DNA of 64,000 bases from Streptococcus ilei (GCF_000479335.1 NC_022584.1:806001-870000), one strand, 5' to 3'; counted from the first letter of the stretch, positions 1 through 9,323 are shown. Numbers and translations are program-made. Notes: a model not told the origin generated them from the sequence alone.

Positions 1-651
1 CATCAGCGACGAAGACAACTCTTTTAGGAAGGATTTCTCTTTCTTAGGAGCCCTCTTTCTCCTTTTGACCTTGATCGGTGTTGGAGATTTTTTCAATAAG
101 CGAAGGGCCGGCGTTTGTAGTTGTCTTCTAGCATAGCCAACCGCAAGAACCATAAAGAAAAGCATTGGCAGTATTACCAAAGCAACTAAGAGTTGCCAAT
201 GAAAATGAATGGTAATTTCTGGTAAAATCCCCTTCTCGTTGCGGAAGTCATAAAAATGTCCCATCATGAGAAAGGAAGTGAAATAGCCAAGAAGCGCTCC
301 AACTCCAAAACTGAGTCCAAAGGCCCAAAATCGTTTAGCCAACTGGCCATTGCTATAACCCAAGGCCTTTAAAATTCCTAATTGTTCCTTGTGGTCATCG
401 ACAAATTGTTTAATATAAAAGCACATGAGAAGGATCGACGTCAAGGACAAGACGACTCCACTGACCATGGCCACCATCCAAGATAGCGAAACTTGGGCAT
501 CATAGTAGGTCGTAATCATCGGATTGGTTTTAGAAATCTCCAACTGCTCGATATCCAGATAAAAATTCAAGAAGAGATTGGCCACAAAGACCGCACAAGC
601 CCCAATAATACTGACGACAACTAATTTTCGAATATCTTTTACTGAAAACAT
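1..651 (-). CDS. ABC transporter permease, FtsX-like (partial, C-terminus outside window)
   Basis: The start codon is at 651 and the frame stays open to base 1, giving 217 residues without a stop. The visible protein has an N-terminal membrane segment (about residues 10-30), a second hydrophobic block, then a stretch ending in ILKALGYSNGQL. That is the cytoplasmic coupling motif typical of FtsX/MacB-type permeases, and further membrane segments and a Lys/Arg-rich tail follow. It starts 3 bp after the stop of the ABC ATPase, so the two form one exporter transcribed from the TetR promoter near 1960. The substrate cannot be read from sequence; drug, peptide or lipid export are all possible. The family is well supported, but the full length and any second FtsX domain lie outside the window. 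Confidence 0.8.
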   Translation of the reverse strand, partial: MFSVKDIRKLVVVSIIGACAVFVANLFLNFYLDIEQLEISKTNPMITTYYDAQVSLSWMVAMVSGVVLSLTSILLMCFYIKQFVDDHKEQLGILKALGYSNGQLAKRFWAFGLSFGVGALLGYFTSFLMMGHFYDFRNEKGILPEITIHFHWQLLVALVILPMLFFMVLAVGYARRQLQTPALRLLKKSPTPIKVKRRKRAPKKEKSFLKELSSSLM

Positions 652-654
652 AGC

Positions 655-1335
655 TTACCATCCAATCTCATAGGCAGTCTGAGGCTGATCGTTGGTCACC
701 ACTTCAGTAATCTTGCCACTATTGACACGAATGATGGTTCTCGCCATATCCGCAATATTTTGGTTGTGCGTCACCATGATTAGAGTAAATCCTAGCTTTT
801 CCTTCAACTTCCAGATATAGTCAAGAATCTTGCGCCCTGTTTCTTCATCGAGAGCTCCCGTCGGCTCATCTAAGAAAAGAATCTCTGGCTTTTTGGCCAA
901 GGCCCGAGCAATAGACACTCTTTGCTGTTCCCCACCAGACAATTCACTCGGATACTTGTCCAGCTTATCGCCAAGTCCCAAATCCTCGATGATCTGCAAA
1001 AAATCATGATTGCTCGCCAGGTCAGCTCCCATCTTAACATTCTGTCTAACCGTCAGATTAGGCAATAAATAATATTGCTGGAAAATAAAGGCTATCTTCT
1101 CACGTCTAAAGGCTGTCAATTGAGCATCCGTGAGTTGCGATAAATCCTGTCCTTGGATGAGGATATGCCCCTCATCTACCTTTTCTAATCCGGATAATAC
1201 GTTTAAGAGAGTTGACTTGCCCGATCCAGAAGGACCTAGGATCACCACATCATCCTGGTCTTGAATCTGCAAATCAATCCCTTTTAAGACCTTTGTTTGG
1301 CCGTAACTTTTGTGAACATTTTCTAGTTGAATCAT
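655..1335 (-). CDS. ABC transporter ATP-binding protein (LolD/MacB-type)
   Basis: This 226-residue nucleotide-binding domain carries Walker [10 protein letters not shown] (about residues 34-42), a Q-loop in FIFQQYY, the signature LSGGEQQR, Walker [13 protein letters not shown] and the switch histidine in MVTHNQ. The DEPTGALD form and length match the MacB/LolD/FtsE class, which pairs with FtsX-like permeases, consistent with the next gene. I chose ATG 1335 (MIQLENV) because its ATGA overlaps the TGA stop of tetR by 4 bp, implying translational coupling; a longer frame to 1371 runs into tetR without purpose. It energises export by the neighbouring permease, and expression should follow the TetR operator upstream. 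Confidence 0.9.
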   Translation of the reverse strand: MIQLENVHKSYGQTKVLKGIDLQIQDQDDVVILGPSGSGKSTLLNVLSGLEKVDEGHILIQGQDLSQLTDAQLTAFRREKIAFIFQQYYLLPNLTVRQNVKMGADLASNHDFLQIIEDLGLGDKLDKYPSELSGGEQQRVSIARALAKKPEILFLDEPTGALDEETGRKILDYIWKLKEKLGFTLIMVTHNQNIADMARTIIRVNSGKITEVVTNDQPQTAYEIGW

Positions 1336-1907
1336 TTCTTTCCTACCATTTCTTTGATGAGAGATTGACAAACTTCTGTCAATAAACCAATCACTTCTTC
1401 CATGCTGAACTGATAAATACCAGAAGCAACCATAGAGGCCATCCCGTGTGAGTAGATAAATAGATGCTGGTACAAGCGACTAGCCTCCTCTAACGTCAAC
1501 GTATAGTCTGCGACAATCGAATCCAGAACCAATTGGTAACTATGATCCTTCAAGGGAAGAAAATCTTGAAAGCGACCAATCGGATCTTTGCTAGGATTTT
1601 GGAAAAGCAACTGAAAGAGTTGGGGCTCTTTTGAGGCGAATAGGATATAAGCAATCCCGACAGAACGGAAAGGCTTCTCATCTTCTAAAGCCTTTCGTAT
1701 ATACTCCACTACTACCATTTCCGCAGCAACAACAACCTCTGCTTGTAACTCAGACATATTAGCAAATTGCCCAAAAATGACCCTTGGCGTGGCTCCCAGT
1801 TTCTCTGCTAATGCTCGAGCCGTCAAACTAGCCAGGCCCTCTTCTCTCACCAATTGTAAAGCTGTCCCAATCATAGTCTCTTTACTAAATTTAACCTTGG
1901 GTGGCAT
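1332..1907 (-). CDS. TetR/AcrR family transcriptional regulator
   Basis: This 191-residue protein has an N-terminal helix-turn-helix (about residues 8-52: KETMIGTALQL, GLASLTARALAEKLGATPRVIFGQF) followed by a variable all-helical ligand domain. I chose ATG 1907 (MPPKVKF), preceded by AAAGGAG-like sequence (reverse of actccttt at 1911-1918); the upstream ATG at 1925 lies inside the operator repeats. It heads the operon tetR-ATPase-permease, with a 4-bp ATGA overlap into the ATPase. A palindrome directly upstream suggests it represses its own operon and is released by a substrate of the exporter. The inducer is unknown. Confidence 0.88.
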   Translation of the reverse strand: MPPKVKFSKETMIGTALQLVREEGLASLTARALAEKLGATPRVIFGQFANMSELQAEVVVAAEMVVVEYIRKALEDEKPFRSVGIAYILFASKEPQLFQLLFQNPSKDPIGRFQDFLPLKDHSYQLVLDSIVADYTLTLEEASRLYQHLFIYSHGMASMVASGIYQFSMEEVIGLLTEVCQSLIKEMVGKK

Positions 1908-1921
1908 AAGACTCCTTTCGC

Positions 1922-1984
1922 GCAACGTTTGTTGCGCAACGTTTGTTTCCTAAAATAGTACCATAATAAAGAAAGAATTGTCAA
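1922..1984 (-). promoter_or_regulatory. Promoter and TetR operator of the exporter operon
   Basis: On the minus strand TTGACA (1984-1979), an 18-bp spacer and TACTAT (1960-1955) make a promoter. Just downstream lies a tandem repeat of GCAACGTTTGTT (units from 1922 and 1936) that contains two inverted repeats: GCAAC-GTTT-GTTGC (1922-1935) and the perfect GTTGCGCAAC (1931-1940). Its position between the -10 box and the tetR start fits an autorepression operator. The promoter and palindromes are seen directly; TetR binding is inferred. Confidence 0.75.
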
Positions 1985-2003
1985 GAAAAATCTATAAAGT
2001 AAA

Positions 2004-2042
2004 AGACAAAAAACCAGCCCACTAATACAAGTGAGGGCTGGT
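2004..2042 (-). terminator. Rho-independent terminator after the aldo/keto reductase
   Basis: ACCAGCCC (2013-2020) pairs with GGGCTGGT (2035-2042), and the minus-strand transcript then runs into TTTTTTGTC. It follows the reductase stop at 2058. Confidence 0.8.
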
Positions 2043-2057
2043 CTACTAATAACTATT

Positions 2058-2981
2058 CTAAGGCAAATCATTTCCTGCAGCCAGGTAGACTTGGTACCAT
2101 TCCTTGCGAGTCAAGGTGACTTCTGCTGCTTTCCCTGCTTCAAGGACATGCTGGGGTTTGGTCGTTCCGATGACGGCCTGCATCTTCCCTGGATAGCGGA
2201 GGACCCAAGCAAGGGCGATTGCTGTCGGAGTGACCTGATATTTCTTCGCCAAGTCATTAAGGACATGATTGAGAGCCGCAAACTCTTCCTTGCCGACAAA
2301 ATTCCCCTTGAAATAGCCATGCTGGAGGACAGACCAGGCTTGAATCACTGTATCCGTTAAACGACAATACTCAAAGACACTGCCATCTCGCACGGCTGCT
2401 TTTGGCCCTTCCATATTGACATGAAAACCAGCTTCAAAGCTCGGTGTAAAGGCGGCACTCAACTGCAACTGGTTAACCTTGAGAGGCTGTTTGACAGCCT
2501 TTTTGAGCAATTCCATCATCATAGGATTTTGATTGGACACTCCAAAATGACGGACCTTGCCCGCTTGCTCCAAGTGATCAAAAGCTGCTGCTACTTCTTC
2601 CGGCTCCATGAGAGCATCCGGTCGGTGAAGGAGGAGACTATCTAAGCGCTCGATCTGCAGGCGCTCGAGGATGCCATCGACGGAGTCCAAAATATAGTCC
2701 CTAGAAAAATCAAAATAGGTAAAGCCGTCTTTGCGAATGCCACACTTGGACTGGATCCACATCTGATCTCGAAGATCCGGACGGCGTTTGAGAACCTTAC
2801 CCAACAGGACCTCACACTGGCCATCACCATAGATGTCCGCCAGATCAAAAGTGTTGATCCCAATTGACAAGGCTGCCTCCACCAAGGCCTCCACCTCATC
2901 TTCACTCATCTGGCTGATCCGCATCATCCCAAGGACAATCGTGGACAGATGCTCATTTTCAGCAAACTCAATATAGTTCAT
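2058..2981 (-). CDS. Aldo/keto reductase (YdhF-type oxidoreductase)
   Basis: This 307-residue TIM-barrel protein has the family tetrad: Asp and Tyr in NTFDLADIYGDG (about residues 43-54), Lys in WIQSKCGIRK and His in LLLHRP. The NADPH-site elements VNQLQLS, QAWSVLQ and VIGTTKPQHV are also present. It resembles E. coli YdhF-like reductases, which reduce aldehydes or ketones with NADPH, but the physiological substrate is unknown. It is monocistronic: its own terminator lies downstream and a 177-bp repeat copy separates its 5' end from the next operon. ATG 2981 is preceded by AAAAGGAGGCGGAC, a strong ribosome binding site. Family confident, specificity open. Confidence 0.88.
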   Translation of the reverse strand: MNYIEFAENEHLSTIVLGMMRISQMSEDEVEALVEAALSIGINTFDLADIYGDGQCEVLLGKVLKRRPDLRDQMWIQSKCGIRKDGFTYFDFSRDYILDSVDGILERLQIERLDSLLLHRPDALMEPEEVAAAFDHLEQAGKVRHFGVSNQNPMMMELLKKAVKQPLKVNQLQLSAAFTPSFEAGFHVNMEGPKAAVRDGSVFEYCRLTDTVIQAWSVLQHGYFKGNFVGKEEFAALNHVLNDLAKKYQVTPTAIALAWVLRYPGKMQAVIGTTKPQHVLEAGKAAEVTLTRKEWYQVYLAAGNDLP

Positions 2982-3052
2982 GTCCGCCTCCTTTTCATTC
3001 TACTTTCATTATAAAGTAAAGAGGACTAAACAGCAATGATTTCACAAAGCAA

Positions 3053-3229
3053 AGAGACTGGGACAAAAAGTCCTAGCCTCTCAATTGTCTTTGGATTGTC
3101 GAGCAAGACGCAGTGGTTGAGTGGGCTCTACTACGCTGATTTCATCAGCTTTTACAGCCCTACTCAACTGTGCGGAGGTGGGACGTCGAAATCGAATTCT
3201 AACGAATTACCGATTTCTGTCCCACTCTC
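3053..3229 (-). repeat. Triple-hairpin intergenic repeat, copy 1
   Basis: This is one of five near-identical ~177-bp copies in the window, read here on the minus strand. It opens with GAGAGTGGGACAGAAATCGG at 3229, 5 bp beyond the stop codon of the ABC-2 permease. The order is hairpin 1 (GTGGGAC/GTCCCAC with inner AAATCG/CGATTT and AATTC/GAATT), hairpin 2 (GTTGAGT-GGGCT/AGCCCACTCAAC with inner GCTGAT/ATCAGC) and hairpin 3 (GAGGCTAGGAC/GTCCCAGTCTC). It lies between the divergent 5' end of the reductase and the 3' end of the exporter operon, where it may stop transcription. A short open frame crosses it but is not kept in other copies. Confidence 0.9.
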
Positions 3230-3234
3230 CTCTT

Positions 3235-4449
3235 TTAGCGATAGCTTAAAGCTTTTTTAACAGTCTTGACTAAACCTAGATCATCTGTTTGTAAGATGAG
3301 GCTAGAATAGATTTTTCCAATGATCATGGTGCCGAGGAGCGTGAAGGCCAAGGCAATTCCGAATGACCCCCATGATTCAAGGCCACTTGCATAGCCATTG
3401 ATCGTACGGAATGGCATGAAGAAAGTTGAAATGAATGGAACGTATGATCCAATCTTCAATAGAGGGACATCTCCTGCGCTACCCAAGGTGGTCACTCCAA
3501 AGAATCCAACCATCACCAACATCATCAGAGGAGCGAGGGCTTTTCCTGTATCTTCAGGACGAGCAACTGTTGACCCTAGGAAAGCTGAAAGAACCACGTA
3601 CATGAAGATTCCAAGAATGATAAAGAAGAAGGTATTCAAGGAAATAGATTGTCCAATATGTTGGGTGATAGGTGAATCGGGAGTTAAAATATCTTTCACA
3701 AGAGGAATGGAATCTCTAAAAATCCAAACGCCTCCCAAGCCGACTGCATAGATACCAATATGGGTAAAAATCACTCCGAAAAGACCAATCATGCGAGCAT
3801 AGAAATAGTGAGTTGCACGAATGCTTGAGAAGACCACTTCCATGATCTTGGTTCCTTTTTCACTGGCTACCTCTTGAGCAGTGATACTTGAATAAAAGAT
3901 CAGAATCATGTAAAGAAGAAAACCGATCCCCCCAGCTACCATGGTCTGCACCATTTTTAGCCCTTCTTTCTTCTCATCAATTTTTTCAGTCAATGAGACC
4001 TGTTGCGAAAGGGCTGTTAACTGCTCTTGGCTTAAGTCCGCCTTAGAAACATTGAGCATTTGTTGGACCTGACTCAATTTAGCCATAAGGACTGATTTGA
4101 AATCTGGCTTCATGGCATCCTCACTCTGGTAGCGAGCCTCTAGCTGGCCATCCTTTTCTTCAACTGTGAGGATTCCCTTGATTTCTTCCTCTTTCATGGC
4201 CTTCTTAGCTGCTGCTTCATCCTTATAGTCAAAGGTCAAGCCATCAGTTCCTTTCAAGCCTTCCTTGACAGGAGCTTGATCTGTAATCAAGGCGATGTTG
4301 CTTTTAGCAGAGGTAGAAGAGCCAACGAAGTAGTTTATTCCGATCGTCAATCCAATGAAGAGAAAGGGAGAAAGAACCATCAGGAAAAAGCTCCATGATT
4401 TCACTTGGCGTAAATAAGTTTCTTTGATAACAATCAGCATCTGTTTCAT
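3235..4449 (-). CDS. ABC-2 type exporter permease (NatB/YhaP-like)
   Basis: This 404-residue protein has one N-terminal membrane segment (about residues 20-42), a long extracytoplasmic region rich in charged residues (about 45-170), and a C-terminal block of five or six membrane helices. This is the layout of NatB/YhaP-type ABC-2 permeases. Its ATG overlaps the stop of the ATPase gene by 4 bp (ATGA at 4446-4449). Homologous pairs are linked to export of sodium, peptides or drugs, so the substrate is not predictable here. It is the last gene of the operon starting at 6682. Confidence 0.85.
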   Translation of the reverse strand: MKQMLIVIKETYLRQVKSWSFFLMVLSPFLFIGLTIGINYFVGSSTSAKSNIALITDQAPVKEGLKGTDGLTFDYKDEAAAKKAMKEEEIKGILTVEEKDGQLEARYQSEDAMKPDFKSVLMAKLSQVQQMLNVSKADLSQEQLTALSQQVSLTEKIDEKKEGLKMVQTMVAGGIGFLLYMILIFYSSITAQEVASEKGTKIMEVVFSSIRATHYFYARMIGLFGVIFTHIGIYAVGLGGVWIFRDSIPLVKDILTPDSPITQHIGQSISLNTFFFIILGIFMYVVLSAFLGSTVARPEDTGKALAPLMMLVMVGFFGVTTLGSAGDVPLLKIGSYVPFISTFFMPFRTINGYASGLESWGSFGIALAFTLLGTMIIGKIYSSLILQTDDLGLVKTVKKALSYR

Positions 4450-5339
4450 ACTTCTACTCCTGATTCTAATTTAAAGATTTCATCAATGGTTGGGGCTTGT
4501 TGGTCAAAGGTTGCTAGATAGCGCCCCTTGGTCAACTGGTCAAAGAGGTCTGGACCTGCTGTTTCATCATCCAATACCAACTTCCAAAGACCTTGCTTGG
4601 TCATGGTCACCTTGGTCACGTGAGGCAGCACTTCCAACTCCTCTTTACTGAAGTCATTGGATACGAAGAGACGAGTCTTCCCGAAGCTATTGCGAACTTC
4701 TTGTACGGGACCTGAAAGAATCACTGATCCATCACGAATCATAACCAACTCATCACAGAGTTCTTCCACATTGGTCATGACGTGGTCAGAGAAGATAATG
4801 GTCGCACCGCGTTCTTTTTCTTCAAAGATGACCTGCTTGAGCACTTCCGTATTGACAGGATCCAGTCCACTAAAAGGCTCATCCAAAATGATCAATTTTG
4901 GCTCATGGATCATGGTAATAATCAATTGAACCTTTTGCTGATTCCCTTTTGAAAGGCTCTTAATCTTATCGGTTAATTTCCCTTTTACTTGGAGCTTTTC
5001 CATCCAGATTGGCAGTTTCTCCTTGACCTCAGCAGTTGACATTCCTTTGAGATTAGCAAGGTAACGGACTTGCTCATAGATGGTTAACTTAGGCATAAGG
5101 CTTCGCTCTTCTGGCAGGTAGCCAATTTCCTTATAGGTTTCTTGACTGATTGCTTGGCCATCCAATTGGATATCACCACTGTAGTCAAGGAAGCGGAGGA
5201 TACTATGAAAGATAGTGGTCTTCCCAGCTCCGTTCTTCCCGATCAAACCTAAGATGGATCCTTTTTTCGCAGTCAAGTCAATCCCGAACAAGACCTGCTT
5301 CTTGCCAAAACTCTTTTCTAAATTTCTAATTTCTAACAT
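4446..5339 (-). CDS. ABC transporter ATP-binding protein (NatA/YhaQ-like)
   Basis: This 297-residue ATPase has Walker A GKNGAGKTT (about residues 34-42), the degenerate signature LSKGNQQKV, Walker B LIILDEPFSGLDP and switch His in SDHVM. A C-terminal extension of roughly 80 residues follows the core, as in NatA-type exporter ATPases. It pairs with the ABC-2 permease through a 4-bp overlap. The gene starts 12 bp after the DUF3169-like gene, with GGAGTCATCC before ATG. It energises export; the substrate is unknown. Confidence 0.9.
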   Translation of the reverse strand: MLEIRNLEKSFGKKQVLFGIDLTAKKGSILGLIGKNGAGKTTIFHSILRFLDYSGDIQLDGQAISQETYKEIGYLPEERSLMPKLTIYEQVRYLANLKGMSTAEVKEKLPIWMEKLQVKGKLTDKIKSLSKGNQQKVQLIITMIHEPKLIILDEPFSGLDPVNTEVLKQVIFEEKERGATIIFSDHVMTNVEELCDELVMIRDGSVILSGPVQEVRNSFGKTRLFVSNDFSKEELEVLPHVTKVTMTKQGLWKLVLDDETAGPDLFDQLTKGRYLATFDQQAPTIDEIFKLESGVEV

Positions 5340-5350
5340 GGATGACTCCT

Positions 5351-6148
5351 TTACTCTTTATAATAACGTTTGGTAATCTTGTATTGTGAAATAAGGATAT
5401 AAATATAGATGATGGAGACAACGAACAAAGCTAAGAGAATATCCGTATGGAAGGCAATCCCAATGATTAAGAGACCAATGAGAAGGCTCGGCAAGATATA
5501 ATTGCTTAACTTGACCACCACTTCAAAATTTTCCTCGTAGTTAATCTGCTTTTCTGCTTCATCCATCATACTCATCATAAATTCCCGCACTTCCTTGGCA
5601 TTGGCATTGCGGGGAATCGGTTTTCCATAAATCAGATGGAAGGTCTTGCGAAAGAAGATATCCGATAGGAAAAATAGGGCAAACAAGACAAGAAAGAGAT
5701 AGAGCATGGTAAAAGTTCCAAAGATAAAAGCCAAGTGCCCTGTGGAAGGTCTATCCATATACACCAATTGACTATAAAAGATGACGACTAAAAAGTATGG
5801 CAAGATCATGATACCTTTAAAAATGGTCGCTAACCCATACAGTTTTTCCTTCTGGATGTCATAGTGATAGGCTTCGTCTTCGTCTTCTATCTGGAGCATT
5901 TTTTGATGGACTTTTCTCGCGCTTATGAGTAAGGCTATCGTGACCATAAACAAGATAAGAAACAAAAGTATTGAGCCCAAAAGGAGTACTTCTTTACTAA
6001 AGAAGGATTGGATTTCAAGGGGCTTTTCGGATCCGAACATGCCTATCAAAAAACCAATGACTCCTCCAATCAAGCCGGAACCTGTGATGATTCCGACATT
6101 TCTCCAAAAACGGTAACGAGCGGATCGTTCTTGTTGTTGCTTTTTCAT
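5351..6148 (-). CDS. Integral membrane protein, probably DUF3169 family
   Basis: This 265-residue protein has a basic N-terminus, two N-terminal membrane segments (about 17-37 and 52-75), a cytoplasmic loop, two more around 110-165 and two near the C-terminus (about 215-255). Proteins of this size beside a ~70-residue XRE regulator are usually annotated DUF3169 in streptococci; I assign that from memory of the layout, not from a search. It starts 2 bp after the XRE gene and precedes an ABC exporter. It may sense or assist the exporter, but no function is established. Confidence 0.65.
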   Translation of the reverse strand: MKKQQQERSARYRFWRNVGIITGSGLIGGVIGFLIGMFGSEKPLEIQSFFSKEVLLLGSILLFLILFMVTIALLISARKVHQKMLQIEDEDEAYHYDIQKEKLYGLATIFKGIMILPYFLVVIFYSQLVYMDRPSTGHLAFIFGTFTMLYLFLVLFALFFLSDIFFRKTFHLIYGKPIPRNANAKEVREFMMSMMDEAEKQINYEENFEVVVKLSNYILPSLLIGLLIIGIAFHTDILLALFVVSIIYIYILISQYKITKRYYKE

Positions 6149-6150
6149 TG

Positions 6151-6360
6151 TTATTCCTCTCCCTCTACTAGACTAAAGACATTCTCCACCGGTTCCTTGA
6201 AAATTTGGGCGATTGTGATGGCAATAATAACCGAGGGGGTGTATTCCCCCCGCTCCAAGAGACTGATGGACTGGCGCGAGACCCCTGCTAGCTTAGCTAG
6301 CTCGGATTGGTTGAGTCCATCACGCGCCCTCAGCTCTTTCAGTCGATTTTTTAAGATCAT
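6151..6360 (-). CDS. Small XRE-family (Cro/CI-like) regulator
   Basis: At 69 residues this is almost only a helix-turn-helix: LNQSELAKLAGVSRQSISLL (about residues 17-36), then a helix containing IAITIAQIF. It matches the short YozG-like regulators that accompany membrane proteins. It sits second in an operon whose promoter carries a perfect 7-6-7 palindrome over the -35 box, the expected place for autoregulation. GTATTCCCCCCGC in the + strand reflects the coding for ERGGEY and is not an operator. Confidence 0.88.
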   Translation of the reverse strand: MILKNRLKELRARDGLNQSELAKLAGVSRQSISLLERGEYTPSVIIAITIAQIFKEPVENVFSLVEGEE

Positions 6361-6373
6361 GGCTTTCGCCCCC

Positions 6374-6682
6374 TTATAGTTGAATACCTTGAATATCTTC
6401 GATGCGGACTAATTTGGTTTCCCTTTGTTGTTTATGATTCACACGAGTCAGTTTAACCCAATCTTCATCGATATCCAAAATTTCATACTCGAATCCAACA
6501 CCACTTACTAAAACAGTGGCCGTTTGGCCTTTCAATTCTTCTAAAAGTCTAGACATGTCTTGATTTCCTTTCACTTGTTTTTCTAATCTTTTGATGCGTT
6601 TGTTCAACCTTTTTATCTTCTTTTCTGAGCTTGCATAAATGATAATCAGAAAAAGGATAAAAATAATCCACACGGCTCCCAT
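6374..6682 (-). CDS. Small membrane protein with coiled-coil segment, unknown function
   Basis: The protein is 102 residues with one N-terminal membrane helix (MGAVWIIFILFLIIIYA), a very basic segment (KKIKRLNKRIKRLEKQVK) predicted as a coiled coil, then a small soluble domain (about residues 50-102) of beta character. I chose ATG 6682 because AGGAGG lies 7 bp upstream; a start at 6742 would overlap the promoter. It is the first gene of the XRE/DUF3169/ABC operon. I do not recognise the family. Confidence 0.7.
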   Translation of the reverse strand: MGAVWIIFILFLIIIYASSEKKIKRLNKRIKRLEKQVKGNQDMSRLLEELKGQTATVLVSGVGFEYEILDIDEDWVKLTRVNHKQQRETKLVRIEDIQGIQL

Positions 6683-6713
6683 AAGAAAACCTCCTCTTCT
6701 TTCAACTAAAATC

Positions 6714-6776
6714 ATTGTAACACTTCTTTTTCTTTTTGACAAGTATATTTGTCAAAAAAATAAAAATATTTGTCAA
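6714..6776 (-). promoter_or_regulatory. Promoter with palindromic operator for the XRE/ABC operon
   Basis: The minus strand shows TTGTCA (6742-6737), a 17-bp spacer and TACAAT (6719-6714). A perfect inverted repeat TTGACAA-6-TTGTCAA (6736-6755) covers the -35 box, and a third half-site TTGTCAA lies at 6770-6776, 21 bp (two helical turns) from the second. This suggests cooperative repression by the small XRE protein two genes downstream. Confidence 0.75.
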
Positions 6777-6871
6777 AAATAGAAAGATGGTTGACATGGA
6801 TATTTTGAATCCTTAAAGGAATTTCTTTATTTTTATAGGGTTTTAAGCTCTATATCAAGTAAATTCTGTAA

Positions 6872-6902
6872 GAAAAAAACAGCTGAGAAATTCTCAACTG
6901 TT
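6872..6902 (-). terminator. Terminator of pheT
   Basis: AACAGTTGAGAA/TTCTCAGCTGTT folds into a tight hairpin followed by TTTTTTTC on the minus strand, 16 bp after the pheT stop. Confidence 0.85.
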
Positions 6903-6917
6903 CCAAATTTTTACGAT

Positions 6918-9323
6918 TTACCGCACTTCTGCGTCTACTTTTTCTTCAAGGGAAGCTTGGATTTTTTCCATGTAGCGTGCGACTTCTTCGTCTGTCAAGC
7001 TATCTTCTGGATTTTGGAAGGTCAGACTGTAGGCCATAGACTTCATTCCGACACCCAGTTTTTCACCTGAGAAGACGTCAAAGAGCTTGATGTCTGTCAA
7101 GCGTTTCACGCCCGCAGCTTGGATGGCATCGACCACTTCTTGGTGGGTCACTTCAGCTTTGAGGAGAAGAGCGATATCACGGCTCACCGCTGGGAACTTG
7201 GTGATTTCCACAAATGGAGCGGCTGGTTGAAGGGCTGCTTCGATAGCTGAAAGGTTAAGCTCTGCTACATACGTCTCTGGAATATCATAAGCCTTAGCCG
7301 TTACAGGATGCACTTGACCGAGGAAACCAAGGACTTGGTCACCGAGTGAAATCAAGGCTGTCCGTCCTGGGTGAAGACTCTTGATCTCTTGCGTTGCGGT
7401 ATAAGTCACCTCAAGACCCAAGCGAGCAAAGAGGGCTTCCAAGATTCCCTTGGCATAGAAGAAATCAACTGGAACAGCTGGCGTTTGGAAGTCTTTTTCA
7501 GCGACTAAACCTGTCAAAGCAAAGGCAAAACTGTTGATTTCGTTTGGCAATTCTTCTTTTGGATTTCCAGTTTGCTCGAAGACTTTTCCAATCTCGTAAA
7601 GGGCCAAGTCTTTGTTCTTACGAGCCACGTTGTAAGCAACGGTATCCAAAATACCTGAAACCATATTTTGACGAAGGACTGAACGATCCACAGTCATTGG
7701 CCACATGAGCTCAGTTAAGTTGCTTGGTGTAGTCGTAAATTCAATCGCTTTTTCAGGTGTTGTCAAAGCATAGGTGATGATTTCAGTCAGTCCTGCTCCT
7801 TCTGCAATGGTGCGAACTTTACGACGCAATTTTTGAGTCACAGTCAATTCACCGGCTGTCCCATCGTCTTTTGGAAGACTGGTTGGCAAGCGGTCATAGC
7901 CATAGATACGTGCGATTTCTTCAAAGAGGTCCGCTTCGATGGTGATATCCCAACGGCGACGTGGTACGCTAACTGTGAAGCTCTCTGCATTTCCAGAAAG
8001 ACCAAATCCAAGACGACGGAAGACATCTTCTACATCCGCGTAGGAAAGTTCTGTACCAAGGACACGGTTAACGTCTGCAAGGGTGGAAGAAACCTCTACA
8101 TCCGAAGTATCCAACTGGCCTGCTGAAACGATTCCCTTCCGCACTGTCGCACCAGCCAATTCAGCAATCATGCTTGCTGCCGCATCAAGGGCTTCATTAA
8201 CAGTTGCCACGTTGATGCCTTTTTCAAAGCGAGAAGATGATTCCGAACGAAGGTTGAGGCGACCGCTGGTCTTACGGATTGATTTACCATTGAAGACAGC
8301 AGCTTCAAGGACAACACGAGTAGAGTTTTCAGAGATTTCTGTAGCTTGTCCGCCCATGACACCTGCAAGGGCTACTGGTTTGTCAGCAACCGTAATCACT
8401 AAGTCAGTTACTTCCAAGTCACGTTCTTCCCCATCCAAGGTCACCAATTTCTCACCAGCACGCGCTTCACGCACACGAATGTCAGTCCCTTCAAAGGTAT
8501 CCAAGTCAAAGGCATGCATGGGCTGACCAAAGTAAAGCAGGATATAGTTGGTCACGTCGACGACATTGTTAATCGGACGGATACCTTCGTTCATGAGGAG
8601 GTTTTGCAACCATTGTGGACTTGGTGCAATAGTCACATTGTCCAAGATACGGGCTGCATAGTAAGGTGCCTTGTCTGTGTCAATGCTGACTGAAAGAGCA
8701 TCTGCTGCAGCTTGGTCTGTTTCTGTTAAAGTAAATTCTTTGAAGGTGACTGCCTTGTCATAGATGGCTGCCACTTCGTGCGCCACTCCACGCATTGAAA
8801 GGGCGTCTGCACGGTTTGGAGTGATGGAAAGTTCGATGATTTCATCATCCAAGTCTAGGTAAGAGAATACTTCCTCACCTGGTACTGCATCATCCGGCAA
8901 GATTTGGATGCCATCTGCGAATTCCTTCGGTACAACTGAGTCAGAAATACCCAATTCACCAAGTGAACAGATCATCCCTAATGACTCTAAGCCACGGATT
9001 TTCCCTTTTTTGATCTTGTAGTTATCCGCGATGCGGGCACCCGGAAGAGCCACCATGACCTTGATACCTGCGCGCACATTTGGTGCTCCACAGACGATTT
9101 GACGGGCTTCTTCTTCACCCACATTGACTTGGCAGACATGCAAATGAGTTTCGGGCACATCTTCACAAGACAAGATTTCTCCGACGACAATTTTTGAGAG
9201 ACCAGCAGCTGGTGATTCCACACCTTCTACCTCGATCCCTGTAGTTGACATTTTTTCAGCCAACTCTTGTGATGGCACATCAATGTCCACCAATTCTTTT
9301 AACCATTTATAACTAACTAACAT
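6918..9323 (-). CDS. pheT: Phenylalanyl-tRNA synthetase beta subunit
   Basis: This 801-residue subunit of the alpha2beta2 enzyme charges tRNA-Phe in the cytoplasm. The order is an OB-fold tRNA-binding domain (about 40-150, [15 protein letters not shown]), B3/B4 editing domain (about 210-390), B5 domain, catalytic-like core with [13 protein letters not shown], and C-terminal anticodon-binding FDX-ACB domain ([12 protein letters not shown] to the end). I chose ATG 9323 ([14 protein letters not shown]), which gives the usual length; an in-frame extension to 9401 adds 26 unlike residues. The chosen start lacks a clear Shine-Dalgarno. It lies 157 bp downstream of a GNAT gene that separates it from pheS. 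Confidence 0.97.
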   Translation of the reverse strand: MLVSYKWLKELVDIDVPSQELAEKMSTTGIEVEGVESPAAGLSKIVVGEILSCEDVPETHLHVCQVNVGEEEARQIVCGAPNVRAGIKVMVALPGARIADNYKIKKGKIRGLESLGMICSLGELGISDSVVPKEFADGIQILPDDAVPGEEVFSYLDLDDEIIELSITPNRADALSMRGVAHEVAAIYDKAVTFKEFTLTETDQAAADALSVSIDTDKAPYYAARILDNVTIAPSPQWLQNLLMNEGIRPINNVVDVTNYILLYFGQPMHAFDLDTFEGTDIRVREARAGEKLVTLDGEERDLEVTDLVITVADKPVALAGVMGGQATEISENSTRVVLEAAVFNGKSIRKTSGRLNLRSESSSRFEKGINVATVNEALDAAASMIAELAGATVRKGIVSAGQLDTSDVEVSSTLADVNRVLGTELSYADVEDVFRRLGFGLSGNAESFTVSVPRRRWDITIEADLFEEIARIYGYDRLPTSLPKDDGTAGELTVTQKLRRKVRTIAEGAGLTEIITYALTTPEKAIEFTTTPSNLTELMWPMTVDRSVLRQNMVSGILDTVAYNVARKNKDLALYEIGKVFEQTGNPKEELPNEINSFAFALTGLVAEKDFQTPAVPVDFFYAKGILEALFARLGLEVTYTATQEIKSLHPGRTALISLGDQVLGFLGQVHPVTAKAYDIPETYVAELNLSAIEAALQPAAPFVEITKFPAVSRDIALLLKAEVTHQEVVDAIQAAGVKRLTDIKLFDVFSGEKLGVGMKSMAYSLTFQNPEDSLTDEEVARYMEKIQASLEEKVDAEVR

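Noticed and set aside
3036..3260. Open reading frame of 74 codons across repeat copy 1, and related frames in copies 2 and 5
   Set aside because: The frames differ between copies, start outside the repeat and have no ribosome binding site. Conservation follows hairpins, not codons.
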